Source: an uncultured Acidobacteriia bacterium (GTDB lineage: Bacteria; Acidobacteriota; Terriglobia; Bryobacterales; Bryobacteraceae). Taken from it: a stretch of 64,000 nucleotides of DNA. The DNA is taken from contig CAIQWJ010000049.1 in NCBI GenBank assembly GCA_903875575.1, positions 1 to 64,000 on the forward strand, read 5' to 3'. Both the position numbers and the translations under genes were made by a program. Shown in pieces: positions 36,531-45,449 of the stretch (position 1 is its first letter; each line of letters begins with the position of its first letter). The notes beneath the pieces are model-generated. The model was not told where the DNA came from. It saw nothing but the letters and a program-made list of their open reading frames with translations, and did no database searches.

Positions 36531-38591
36531 ATGACCGTCGCACCCCGCCTTTGCCTGCCTGTCGCCCTGCTCGCAGCCTGCCTACTGGGCCCTATCGCGA
36601 ACGCCCAGACCCCCACCTGGTCTGAAAACATCGCTCCCATCCTCTACGCCAACTGCACCACCTGCCATCGTCCGGGACAGGTCGCCCCGTTTTCCCTGCT
36701 GACCTACACCGATGCCTTCCAGCATGGCCGCACCATGGCGGCGCAAACGCAGTCCCGCACTATGCCGCCGTGGAAGCCCGAAACCGGCTGGACCTCCTTC
36801 CGCGACCAGCGGGGCCTAAGCTCGGACCAGATCTCGCTCATCCAGCAATGGGTCGCCGCCGGCATGCCGCAGGGTGACACAGCCAAAGCGCCAGCGCCAC
36901 CCACCTACGTGGATGGCTGGCAACTTGGCACACCTGACCTGATCCTCCAGATGCCCAAAGGCTACTCCGTCCCCGCCGATGGCCCGGATATTTACCGCAA
37001 CTTCGTGTTCCCCACCGGCACCACAACCGACCACTGGGTACGCGCCATTGAGCTCAAACCCTCCGCCCGAGCCCTGGTCCACCACGTCCTGCTGTTTACA
37101 GACACTACCGGCACTGCGCGAGGGATGGACAGCCAGGACGGTTCGCCAGGCTTCCCCGGTTTCAATTCCATTCCCAATATTCTGCTGAAGGACCCTCTAA
37201 ACGCTCTCAGCGGCGGTCTGGGTGGTTGGGTGCCCGGCACTACGCCGGCGTTTCTTCCCTCCGGCATCGCGTATTCGCTGCCCGCTGGCTCGGACGTCAT
37301 GATCCAGACGCACTTCCACCCTAATGGAAAGGCCGACGTAGAGCAAACCACCATCGGAATCTACTACACTTCCAAACCGCCTCGCTCGATTACCCAGCTA
37401 CAGGCTCCCGCCATTTTCGGTAGACAGGCGAATATTGATATCCCGGCTGGCCAGAGCGACTACACGGTCCGCAGTTCCTTCACTTTTCCTGTTGACGTGG
37501 ACGCCTTCAGCGTCTCCGCCCACGTCCATTACCTGGGGCGGGGAACGCGCCTCACCGCGACCCTGCCCACAGGTGAGGTCAAGATCCTGCTATGGATTAA
37601 AGACTGGAATTTCAACTGGCAGGATACCTACATCTACAAAGACCTCATCGCACTGCCCAAGGGCACGCGGATCGATGGGGAACTCGTTTACGACAACTCC
37701 TCAGGCAACCCATATAATCCGAACTCACCCCCGAAACGCGTGCAGTGGGGCGAACAGTCCACCGATGAAATGGGCAGCCTGATTCTCAATGTGGTGCCTC
37801 ACGTGGCCTCGGATCTCACGACGCTCCAACTCGCCGTGGCCGTCTATTCCGGTACCACCGCGCCTGCGGTGGGCACCAAGCCGCTTTTGATCAGCGCTGG
37901 TGTGGTCGACGGTGCCAGCGCGCTCTCTGGTGCTGTCTCTCCGGGCAAAGTTGTCGTGCTCTATGGTCAACGCATGGGTCCGGCGAACCTGGCCGTCTCC
38001 CAGCCGAGCGGCGGCAAGTACCCCTCCAGCCTCGGCGGCACGCAGGTGTTTTTCGACAACGTCCCTGCGCCGCTGCTTTACAGTTCCACCGGACAGGTTT
38101 CCGCCATCGTCCCCTATGCGGTGGATGGCAAACCTGGCACCCAGATGAAGGTACAGGTGGGCTCGCTGGTTTCCGACCCCATTGCTCTACCCGTAACGCC
38201 TGTCGGACCCAGCATCTTTTCCGCGAACACTTCCGGCACCGGGCAGGGCGCCATCCTGAACAGCGACCTCTCCGTCAACACCAGCGCAAATCCCGCCCCG
38301 AAAAATTCCATCATCGTGATTTACGCCACGGGCGAAGGCCAAACCAGTCCCGATGGCGTCGATGGTCAGCAGGCGCTCACCACGTTCCCGAAGCCGCTCC
38401 AGCCTGTCACGGTGAACATAGGCGGTCTGCCCGCGCAGGTGCTCTACGCGGGTGCCGCACCCAGCCTGGTGGCCGGCGTGATCCAGATCAACGCGCAGCT
38501 TCCTCCCGGCGTGCCTTCAGGCGACGTGCCGGTACAAGTCGTGGTCGGCACCACCAGCAGTCAGCAGGGCATCACGGTGGCGGTGAAGTAG
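36531..38591 (+). CDS. Secreted c-type cytochrome/PHM-like copper oxygenase with TIGR03437 C-terminal domain
   Basis: A 686-residue exported multi-domain protein. Signal peptide ending IANAQ; a mono-haem c-type motif CTTCH (Cys42, Cys45, His46) within the PSCY-like domain; a copper type II ascorbate-dependent monooxygenase-like domain with LVHHVLLF (His184, His185) and QTHFHP (His261, His263), which match the two histidine groups of peptidylglycine hydroxylase relatives; and a C-terminal TIGR03437 domain (about residues 450-686) with LLISAGVVDGAS, YSSTGQVSAIVPYAV and the INAQLPPGVPSGDVPV end. The redoxin gene begins 2 bases after its stop. A role in copper- and haem-dependent oxidation at the cell surface is inferred. 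Confidence 0.88.
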   Translation: MTVAPRLCLPVALLAACLLGPIANAQTPTWSENIAPILYANCTTCHRPGQVAPFSLLTYTDAFQHGRTMAAQTQSRTMPPWKPETGWTSFRDQRGLSSDQISLIQQWVAAGMPQGDTAKAPAPPTYVDGWQLGTPDLILQMPKGYSVPADGPDIYRNFVFPTGTTTDHWVRAIELKPSARALVHHVLLFTDTTGTARGMDSQDGSPGFPGFNSIPNILLKDPLNALSGGLGGWVPGTTPAFLPSGIAYSLPAGSDVMIQTHFHPNGKADVEQTTIGIYYTSKPPRSITQLQAPAIFGRQANIDIPAGQSDYTVRSSFTFPVDVDAFSVSAHVHYLGRGTRLTATLPTGEVKILLWIKDWNFNWQDTYIYKDLIALPKGTRIDGELVYDNSSGNPYNPNSPPKRVQWGEQSTDEMGSLILNVVPHVASDLTTLQLAVAVYSGTTAPAVGTKPLLISAGVVDGASALSGAVSPGKVVVLYGQRMGPANLAVSQPSGGKYPSSLGGTQVFFDNVPAPLLYSSTGQVSAIVPYAVDGKPGTQMKVQVGSLVSDPIALPVTPVGPSIFSANTSGTGQGAILNSDLSVNTSANPAPKNSIIVIYATGEGQTSPDGVDGQQALTTFPKPLQPVTVNIGGLPAQVLYAGAAPSLVAGVIQINAQLPPGVPSGDVPVQVVVGTTSSQQGITVAVK

Positions 38592-38592
38592 C

Positions 38593-39141
38593 ATGTGGCG
38601 GCTGTTATGGCTTCTGGCCGCGACGTTCTCGCCGCTGCCGGATATGACGGATACGCAGGGACACCGTCAGAAACTCACCCAGCCGGACGGCAAGGCCGCC
38701 GTTATCTTCTTCGTTACCAGCGATTGCCCTATAGCGAACTACAGTGCGCGTGAGATCAACCGCATCTGCGCCGCGTACGGTAGCCATGCCCGCTGCTATC
38801 TCGATTACGTTGAACCGGACCTCACCCCGAAGCAGGTATCCACTCACATGACCGACTACGGCCATGGCGATTACCCTGCTTTCATCGATGGGAAGCAGTT
38901 GCTGGTGAAGGCGCTCGGTGCCACCGTGACACCGGAGGCTGCGCTGGTGCTGCCGGATGGCACTCTGGCTTATCGCGGCAAGATCGACAACCAGTACGCA
39001 TCCCCCGGCGTTCGGCGCACGCAGGTCACCGAAAAATATCTGCGCGATGCACTGGACGCGGTCGTTGCCGGCAAGCCAGTCGCCGTACCGCGAACCAATC
39101 CGATCGGATGCTTTATCCCGCCAGTCCGGGCAGGGAAGTAG
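38593..39141 (+). CDS. Exported redoxin-like protein with a single active-site Cys
   Basis: A 182-residue thioredoxin-fold protein with signal peptide MWRLLWLLAATFSPLP. The active-site strand reads FFVTSDCPIANYS with only one Cys (Cys45), unlike the CxxC of normal thioredoxins; a conserved Cys173 lies in the C-terminal GCFIP. It is encoded 2 bases after the cytochrome c/PHM-like gene, a pair seen elsewhere in Acidobacteria and Planctomycetes (from memory). Its 3' end overlaps, tail to tail, the candidate 56-residue ORF at 39113-39283. A role in partner metallation or disulphide handling is possible. Confidence 0.88.
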   Translation: MWRLLWLLAATFSPLPDMTDTQGHRQKLTQPDGKAAVIFFVTSDCPIANYSAREINRICAAYGSHARCYLDYVEPDLTPKQVSTHMTDYGHGDYPAFIDGKQLLVKALGATVTPEAALVLPDGTLAYRGKIDNQYASPGVRRTQVTEKYLRDALDAVVAGKPVAVPRTNPIGCFIPPVRAGK

Positions 39142-39283
39142 ACACCCGGTCCGATATCGCGTTCAGACACTCGATCCAGGCCGCTTCCAGTTCGACATCG
39201 ATATCGAACTCAGAACCAGCCATCTCCGCGGCATAATTCGCAATCGCCGCATGTCTCGCTTTCTTTTCCGCCGCTGATCGCAC
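39113..39283 (-). CDS. Candidate 56-residue protein translationally coupled to the ABC transporter
   Basis: GTG 39283 starts 5 bases after the ABC transporter stop codon and GGAGGAG-type sequence precedes it (reading GGAGGAGTAGGAGT). The product begins RSAAEKKARHAAIANYAAEM and continues with an acidic FDIDVELEAAWIE stretch, giving a helical, mixed-charge protein. No family is recognised; some antitoxins have comparable short charged helices, but this is weak. The 3' end overlaps the redoxin gene by 29 bases. A small conserved envelope-operon protein is plausible. Confidence 0.5.
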   Translation of the reverse strand: MRSAAEKKARHAAIANYAAEMAGSEFDIDVELEAAWIECLNAISDRVSTSLPGLAG

Positions 39284-39287
39284 ACTC

Positions 39288-41105
39288 CTACTCCTCCGTC
39301 CAGTCCACATTCTGCAACTCATGCAGCCGGTGATAAATCCCGCCCTGCGTCATCAGTTCGTCATGCGTTCCCGTCTCCGCAATCCGACCCTGATCCATCA
39401 CCACAATCTTGTCCGCCCGCCGGATCGTCGAAATCCGATGTGCAATCACCACCACCGTCCGCCCCGTCATCAGATTCCCCAGCGCCTTCTGCACCAGCAT
39501 TTCCGATTCCGTATCCAGATGCGAGGTCGCCTCGTCCAGAATCAAAATCGGCGTATTCCGATACAGCGCCCGCGCAATCGCCAGCCTCTGCCGCTGTCCG
39601 CCGGAAAGCTTCACGCCGCGGTCGCCGATCACCGTGGCATACCCCTCCGGCATCTCCGCAATGAACTCGTGTGCATGCGCCGCCCGGGCCGCTTCTTCAA
39701 CCCGCGCTGGATCCGGCTTTCCATTTCCGTATGCGATGTTGTTCGTCACCGAATCGTTGAACAGGAATGTCTCCTGCGCCACGAGGCTAATCTGCCTGCG
39801 CAGCGATTCCAGTGTCAACTCACGAACATCCCTGCCGTCTACCTTTACCGCCCCGTTTCCTGCCTCCAGAAAACGCGGCAGCATCCCGGCGAGCGTGGTT
39901 TTCCCCGCACCGCTTGATCCCACCAGCGCCACAATCTCGCCCGCGCGAATCTCCAGCGAGACGTCGTCCAGTTGCAGTCCCGTCGCCGTGGGGTACCGGA
40001 AGCTCACATGATCAAACACAACGCTCTCATGGAACGGTGCCATCTCGCGCGCGCCCGGCCTCGTCAATATCTCTTCCGGCTGATCCAGATAAGCAAACAC
40101 TTTTTCCGAGGCACCCATTGCCTGCTGGAAAATGCTGTACAGATTCGTGAGCCGCTTCACAGGCTCGAACAGGAATAGCAAGGCCAGAAGAAAACTCATG
40201 AAATCGTTCGAGTCCAGGACACCTGCCTTGATTTCCTCACGCCCGAACCACAACAGCCCGACAAACGTCACCGCGCCCATCATCTCGATCAGCGGCGACG
40301 GAATCCCCTGTAGCAGCACTTTCCGCAGATTCGTCTTGAGCAGTCGCGATGCGGCGGCGCGAAACCGCTTGCCCTCGTACTTCTCCGCGCCAAACGCCTT
40401 CACCACCTGCTGCCCGGAGATCGCCTCCTGCAGAATCTGATTCAGATCGCCCACCGCATCCTGCGTCCTGCGGCTCGATTTTCGAATCCGGCTGCCCAGC
40501 TTCGCCGTGGGCACCAGCACGAACGGAAACAGCGCCATGCTGAAAAGCGCCAGCTTCCAGTCCGTCCCCACCACCACAATCAGCAGCCCGAGCGCGGAAA
40601 ACGATTGCCGCAGAATGTCCGCCAGCATATCGGAACACGCCGTCTGTACGCGCTCAATGTCGCTCATGACGGACGACATCACTTGTCCTGTCGAAGTTGC
40701 GGCAAAGAAACCCGCGCCGTGGCGCAGCAGCTTGTCAAAGACCTGATTCCGCAGATCGGTCACGGCGGAAAAGCCTACGTAGTTCGTCAGGTAGTCGCCC
40801 AGATAGTCGCACAGGCCGCGAATCAGGAACACCGCAAGCATCGAGATCGCGAAGATCGTGAAGATGTTATGAATCGAAGGCGGAAAAAACTGTTCCAGGA
40901 AGATATCGCGGTGTAAAACCGGAATGGTGAAAAGTTTCTGCGGTGTATCGTCGCCCGAAGGCTGCAGTACGCGGTTGAGTACCGGCTTGATCAGCAGCGT
41001 ACGCGCCGCTGTCATGGCCCCCATGATGGCCATCAGCACCACCGACAGAGCCATGAGATGCCAGTAGCGGCGCGAATACTTAGCCAGACGCAAAACGTCT
41101 TTCAC
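39288..41105 (-). CDS. ABC transporter, MsbA-like fused permease/ATPase
   Basis: A 605-residue half-transporter: six membrane helices (about residues 20-320) followed by an ATPase domain. Walker A GSSGAGKT lies at residues 396-403, the signature LSGGQRQRLAIARAL and Walker B ILILDEATSHLD follow. The sequence resembles lipid A flippase MsbA. Start GTG 41105 overlaps the stop of the glycosyltransferase (GTGA). As the gene is in an operon with a family 9 glycosyltransferase, a lipopolysaccharide precursor is a likely substrate, although other lipids cannot be excluded. Confidence 0.93.
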   Translation of the reverse strand: MKDVLRLAKYSRRYWHLMALSVVLMAIMGAMTAARTLLIKPVLNRVLQPSGDDTPQKLFTIPVLHRDIFLEQFFPPSIHNIFTIFAISMLAVFLIRGLCDYLGDYLTNYVGFSAVTDLRNQVFDKLLRHGAGFFAATSTGQVMSSVMSDIERVQTACSDMLADILRQSFSALGLLIVVVGTDWKLALFSMALFPFVLVPTAKLGSRIRKSSRRTQDAVGDLNQILQEAISGQQVVKAFGAEKYEGKRFRAAASRLLKTNLRKVLLQGIPSPLIEMMGAVTFVGLLWFGREEIKAGVLDSNDFMSFLLALLFLFEPVKRLTNLYSIFQQAMGASEKVFAYLDQPEEILTRPGAREMAPFHESVVFDHVSFRYPTATGLQLDDVSLEIRAGEIVALVGSSGAGKTTLAGMLPRFLEAGNGAVKVDGRDVRELTLESLRRQISLVAQETFLFNDSVTNNIAYGNGKPDPARVEEAARAAHAHEFIAEMPEGYATVIGDRGVKLSGGQRQRLAIARALYRNTPILILDEATSHLDTESEMLVQKALGNLMTGRTVVVIAHRISTIRRADKIVVMDQGRIAETGTHDELMTQGGIYHRLHELQNVDWTEE

Positions 41106-42058
41106 TTATGAGCCTCGTGGACGGAGTATACACGCTCCACCGCCCGCACTACATCCGCTACCGGAATGTTCGCGATCGGACCCTCCGCCCGAATCACCTT
41201 GCCCACCGTTCTCCACGGCGCCCATATCTCCGCGTCGGAAGGTCCGAACAGCGCCACCAGCGGTAACCCGAACGCCGCAGCCACATGCGCCGGTCCCGAA
41301 TCGTTCCCCACGAACACCGAAGCATCGCGCATCAATTGGGCAACCTGCGCCAGCGGCGCACCCGTCACGGAGCGCCATTTCTGAAATGCCGTCAAATCGT
41401 CTCCCTGTCCGCCGATGAAAACGGGTTCCAGCTTCATGGCATCCTGCACGAACCCCGCCACCTCATTGAACGATGCGGCCGGCCAGGTCTTCTCCGGTGT
41501 CGCCGCCAACGCGTGGATCACAGCGTACCTGCCCTCCGGCGCATGAGGCGAACGCCCCTCCGGCGCAGGCACCCGTGCGCGCGTCACCCACGTTCGCGGC
41601 ACCCCCAGAAAGAACATAGCCGCCGCCATATGCTCCACGGTGTGAACCCGCCGGGTGATATCCAGAATCTCCTGAGCGGTGGGAATCGGCACGTTATAGG
41701 CGAACGCCGGTTTGAAAATATCAAAACCCGCGCGGAACTTCGCGCCCGAAAGCAGCGTGAGCCGCGCGCTGCGAGTCCCGCCATGGAAGTTCACGCAAAG
41801 ATCCGGCGCGAAACTCCGAAGCTCCCGAATCGTCGGCGAAAGCACCTGCGCCACCGCCGGGTTCCCCCGGAAAACATCGGCAAAGCGATCTTCCACCACC
41901 ACAGCAATTTCCAGGTCCGGCCGCGCGTGGTTCAGCAGATCAATGGCGGGAGTCGAGAGGACACAGTCCCCCAGGGACCGCAGCCGGATAATGGCCACGC
42001 GGCTCTTCGGAGGAAGTTGTTGCAGTATTTCGGTCTGAGCCGGCACGCGGACCCGCAA
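41102..42058 (-). CDS. Glycosyltransferase family 9 (heptosyltransferase-like)
   Basis: A 318-residue GT-B enzyme of the ADP-heptose:LPS heptosyltransferase family. The N-terminal motif VAIIRLRSLGDCVLSTPAIDLL and C-terminal VFVGNDSGPAHVAAAFGLPLVALFGPSD are both typical of the family. Predicted to add a heptose or similar sugar to the LPS core in the cytoplasm. Start TTG 42058 directly follows the stop of the Trm112-like gene; GTG 42046 is a possible alternative. The stop overlaps the ABC transporter start by 4 bases. Confidence 0.93.
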   Translation of the reverse strand: MRVRVPAQTEILQQLPPKSRVAIIRLRSLGDCVLSTPAIDLLNHARPDLEIAVVVEDRFADVFRGNPAVAQVLSPTIRELRSFAPDLCVNFHGGTRSARLTLLSGAKFRAGFDIFKPAFAYNVPIPTAQEILDITRRVHTVEHMAAAMFFLGVPRTWVTRARVPAPEGRSPHAPEGRYAVIHALAATPEKTWPAASFNEVAGFVQDAMKLEPVFIGGQGDDLTAFQKWRSVTGAPLAQVAQLMRDASVFVGNDSGPAHVAAAFGLPLVALFGPSDAEIWAPWRTVGKVIRAEGPIANIPVADVVRAVERVYSVHEAHK

Positions 42059-42229
42059 TTAACCGTCGATGGTTGCTTCGTCGATCAGCATCACAGGAAT
42101 CTCGTCCCGCACCGGATAGACGCGATGGCAAGCGACGCAGCGCAGCCCGCTGCCATCGGCCTTGAGTTCGACTTTGGCCCGGCAAGCCGGGCAGATGAGA
42201 ATTTCGAGCAGATCAGCGCTGATGGCCAT
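42059..42229 (-). CDS. Trm112-family zinc protein
   Basis: A 56-residue protein not otherwise annotated because of its length. It reads MAISADLLEILICPACRAKV with Cys13 and Cys16, then CVACHRVYPV with Cys31 and Cys34, then EIPVMLIDEA, the Trm112-like pattern of a small zinc-ribbon with a hydrophobic end. Trm112 proteins activate methyltransferases in eukaryotes; bacterial members commonly lie beside LPS-biosynthesis genes, as here. TAA at 42059-42061 directly abuts the glycosyltransferase TTG, so the two are co-translated. Confidence 0.9.
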   Translation of the reverse strand: MAISADLLEILICPACRAKVELKADGSGLRCVACHRVYPVRDEIPVMLIDEATIDG

Positions 42230-42249
42230 GTTTCAACCAGTCTATCGTG

Positions 42250-44322
42250 CTACTTCTGCGCCTTCGTGCCGGACTTCGTTCGGGCTTCTTCCAGCCGCGC
42301 GGTAATCCGCTTCAGTTCCACCGCGTCCGAATCCGCCGGCGACGCCGTCTTCATTTCCGAAACAGCAAGTTCCCACTCCGCAGCGGCTTCTTTGAACTTG
42401 CCTTCTTTGAAATAGACCTCAGCCAGATGATCGTGTACCGTCGGATCTTTTTTGATGCGCGGATCCTCCTTCGAATCGAGTGCCTGCCGTAGTTCCAGTT
42501 CCGCCTGATCCAGACGGTTCAGCCGGTAATGTACCCAGCCCAGACTGTCGAGATAGGCACCGCTTTCCGGTTCCAGATCCACCGCCCGTGCGATCAGTTG
42601 CTGCGCTTCTTCCAGCCGCACGTTACGGTCCGCCAGCATGTACCCAAGGTAATTCATCGCGCCCGCGTTGTCCGGGTCTGTCTTCAGCACCGTGCGGAAC
42701 TCCTTCTCCGCTTCGGCATAAAGCTTCTCATGCTCGAACATCGCCCCGCGCATGAATACGATAGCCTGCGTCTGCTGTGCCGTCTTCGCCAGCTTTTCCG
42801 CTGCGTCAAGCGTCGCCCGCGCATCCTTGTAGCGCTTCGCCTTCTCCTGCACCTGCGCGATGGCGATCACCACCTGCTGGTCCTGATCCGCGTCCGGCAT
42901 AGCCTTCAGTTCGGCAATAGCCTTGTCGAATTCACCCAGCGTCGAAAGCATGGACGCGTGTTCCATCGCAATCACTTTATCGCCCGCGAACTTCTTCAGC
43001 GCCGCATCCGATGCCGCGCGGGCACCCTTGAAGTCCTTCGCCTCCGCCAGCATCTCGATGATTTCCACTTCCACCACAGGTGCCGCCTGCGGGTTCAGGT
43101 CCGCAATCTGCCGGAAAGTCGCGGTCGCTTCAGCTGTCTTGTCCGCGTTGCGCTGCATGCTGGCCAGTGAACGGAGCATGTTGATGCGTTCCACGCGCTC
43201 GGCATCGGCATAAACTGTCTTCTTCGTCTCCCGCAGCATCGCCTCCACTGCGGCCGTGCCTTCGGCGGTCTTGCCTTCCGCCACCATCAGTTCGGCTTCG
43301 GACATGCGCACAGATATGGTGTTCTCGATGGCTTTCGCTTTATTCAGCGCTTCGTGCGCCTTCGCGTAGTTGCGCTTCTGTCCCCACAAATCCGAGAGTT
43401 CAATCAGGTTGTCGACGTTCTTCGGTTCGGCGTCCACCAGTTCCTGCCAGGCATTAATAGCCTCATCGGTGCGGTTCGCCTTGACCAGCGCTTCACAATA
43501 CTTCCTGCGGATCTGAATGTTCTGCGCATAAGGAATCAGGCGCTTCCACGTATCGGCCGCCTTGCCAAAATCGCGACTGTCTTCGTAGAGTTCGGCCAGA
43601 ATCTGAACCGTGTTCGGATCGGCTTCCTCTCCCGCCACCGGTTCCAGGAGCCGGATCGCCGAAGCAAAGTCGCCACGCCCCGCATACAACTCCGCCAGCC
43701 CGGTCAGCGATTCTTCGTCCGACGAATCCAGCGCAATCACAGCCTTATATGCCTTCTCGGCCGCTGCATCGTTCTTTGCCACGCGATACAGATGCGCCAG
43801 CGACGAAAGGCTCTCCGCGTCCTTCGGGTTAATATCGGCGGCGCGCTGGTAGTGCCGAATCGCATTGTTGAGCGCCTGCGGGTCGATCTTGCCCTGCTCG
43901 GGTTCCAGTTGCGCGGCGTACATTCTCGCCAGAATCTTTTCCGCGTTGGAGTCGTTCGGGTTCTTCGCGATGATCTGGTTCGCCAGATCCACGGCCTTTT
44001 CGGCCTGCCCGGCGCGCATGTAAAACTCAGCCAACTCCACCGCAATCACCCCGGAGTTCGGGTCCAGCGCCATGGCCTTCTTATAGAAGTCGGTCGCCTT
44101 ATTGACGTACTCCACCCGTCCGCCGAACTTGGCGGCCTGTTCGGCATAGAGGTGTGCCATTGCATAGTTGTAGTAGGCGTCCGCCTTGCTGGCCGAAGCT
44201 CCGACCGCGGTTGCGGACGGGCTCGCCGGTGCCTGGGCGGATGCGGGAGTCGCCGCAGCGAAACACGCCAGTCCAATCATTACGGACGGAATCACCAACG
44301 TATTTTGTGCGCGGCCAATCAT
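42250..44322 (-). CDS. Exported TPR-repeat protein
   Basis: A 690-residue protein made almost wholly of tetratricopeptide-type helical repeats (for example VKAIRHYQRAADINPKDAESL-like units, many A-x-x-Y-x-x-A-L patterns). A signal peptide (VIPSVMIGLACFAAATPASAQ) precedes the repeats, so it is periplasmic or surface-bound. Start ATG 44322 has AAAGGCG 12 bases upstream. The TPR array would act as a scaffold; in this context it may serve envelope assembly, but no partner is visible. Divergent from miaA. Confidence 0.9.
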   Translation of the reverse strand: MIGRAQNTLVIPSVMIGLACFAAATPASAQAPASPSATAVGASASKADAYYNYAMAHLYAEQAAKFGGRVEYVNKATDFYKKAMALDPNSGVIAVELAEFYMRAGQAEKAVDLANQIIAKNPNDSNAEKILARMYAAQLEPEQGKIDPQALNNAIRHYQRAADINPKDAESLSSLAHLYRVAKNDAAAEKAYKAVIALDSSDEESLTGLAELYAGRGDFASAIRLLEPVAGEEADPNTVQILAELYEDSRDFGKAADTWKRLIPYAQNIQIRRKYCEALVKANRTDEAINAWQELVDAEPKNVDNLIELSDLWGQKRNYAKAHEALNKAKAIENTISVRMSEAELMVAEGKTAEGTAAVEAMLRETKKTVYADAERVERINMLRSLASMQRNADKTAEATATFRQIADLNPQAAPVVEVEIIEMLAEAKDFKGARAASDAALKKFAGDKVIAMEHASMLSTLGEFDKAIAELKAMPDADQDQQVVIAIAQVQEKAKRYKDARATLDAAEKLAKTAQQTQAIVFMRGAMFEHEKLYAEAEKEFRTVLKTDPDNAGAMNYLGYMLADRNVRLEEAQQLIARAVDLEPESGAYLDSLGWVHYRLNRLDQAELELRQALDSKEDPRIKKDPTVHDHLAEVYFKEGKFKEAAAEWELAVSEMKTASPADSDAVELKRITARLEEARTKSGTKAQK

Positions 44323-44446
44323 TTCGAGATATCGCCTTTCTGAACCCGTTTGTGCGCTTCGCGCCAAACCCTGCCTGGCCCGGCTGGCGCGCTCATTGGC
44401 GCGGCACCGGACGTATTGTCATCATTGTATAACGCCGAACCGAAAA

Positions 44447-45412
44447 ATGTTGCATTCTGACCAGTCCAAATCACCTGACGCCCCCCTTCTGGCCGTGGCC
44501 GGACCCACCGGCTCCGGCAAGAGCGAACTCGCCCTCTGTCTCGCCGCCCGTTTCAACGGGGAAATCGTCAACTGCGACTCTGTGCAGGTCTTTAAATACT
44601 TCAACATCGGCACTGCCAAGCTGCCGGCGGACGAATGGCGTGGTATCCCTCATCATCTGATTGACGCACTGGAACCCAATCAGGTATTCACTGCCGGCGA
44701 TTTTGCCAGAATGGCCCGTCCGGTTTTACGTGAAATTACAGGGCGAGGCCATCTCCCCATCGTCGTGGGCGGCACCGGGTTTTACCTCCGTGCGCTCGTG
44801 GAAGGTCTGGCACCTGGCCCGGCCCGGGACGAAACCCTGCGAATCCGTTTCGCCGCGAAGGAAGCCCGTCGCGTCGGCACCCTCCACCGCCTGCTCCGCC
44901 GCCTGGACCCGACCACCGCCGCCCGTCTGCACCCGAATGATGTCCCCAAAACCATGAGGGCGCTCGAAATCTGCCTTCAGGCCCGCCGCCCCGCCGCCGC
45001 AGTCTTCGCCGGCGGGCGCGACGCACTCACTGGCTATCGCGTCCTCAAACTGGGCATCTTCCCGGATCGCGACAAACTGGTCACCCGGCTCGAAGCCCGC
45101 GTGGAGAAGATGTTTGCCGGCGGTCTGATAGCCGAGACGGAATCGATTCTCTCCCGCGGGGTCCTCCCGACGGTAAAGCCGTTCGAATCGATCGGCTACA
45201 AACAGGCGCTTCAGGTGACTCGCGGCGAACTGTCGCCCAGAGATGCGATATTCTACACAAAGCGCGATACACGCCAATACGCGAAGCGCCAGATGACCTG
45301 GTTCCGTCAGGAACCCGGCCTTGAAGTGGTGCGCGGGTTTGGCGACGCGGAAGATTTGGTGGCGCGGGCGATCGCGAGAGTACAGGAGTTCCTTTCCTGC
45401 GCCAAAGTGTGA
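44447..45412 (+). CDS. miaA: tRNA dimethylallyltransferase
   Basis: A 321-residue enzyme that transfers a dimethylallyl group to N6 of adenosine 37 in tRNAs that read UNN codons. The P-loop GPTGSGKS lies at residues 19-26; NCDSVQVFKYFNIGTAKLP, PHHLIDALEPNQVFTAGDF and PIVVGGTGFYLRALVEGL are family motifs; the C-terminal TKRDTRQYAKRQMTWFR completes the enzyme. Start ATG 44447 is chosen because it begins the conserved region; an open frame runs further upstream without matching residues. Confidence 0.96.
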   Translation: MLHSDQSKSPDAPLLAVAGPTGSGKSELALCLAARFNGEIVNCDSVQVFKYFNIGTAKLPADEWRGIPHHLIDALEPNQVFTAGDFARMARPVLREITGRGHLPIVVGGTGFYLRALVEGLAPGPARDETLRIRFAAKEARRVGTLHRLLRRLDPTTAARLHPNDVPKTMRALEICLQARRPAAAVFAGGRDALTGYRVLKLGIFPDRDKLVTRLEARVEKMFAGGLIAETESILSRGVLPTVKPFESIGYKQALQVTRGELSPRDAIFYTKRDTRQYAKRQMTWFRQEPGLEVVRGFGDAEDLVARAIARVQEFLSCAKV

Positions 45413-45413
45413 T

Positions 45414-45441
45414 TTGATAGACAGAACAGAATAAGAATTAT
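45414..45441 (+). promoter_or_regulatory. Candidate leaderless-type promoter
   Basis: TTGATA (45414-45419) and AATTAT (45436-45441) are 16 bases apart, 8 bases before ATG 45450. No Shine-Dalgarno is present (the preceding bases are tcccaaccc). Confidence 0.4.
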
Positions 45442-45449
45442 CCCAACCC

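Noticed and set aside
39113-39283. Calling the 56-residue ORF an antitoxin
   Set aside because: Only a vague charge pattern supports this and no toxin gene lies nearby.
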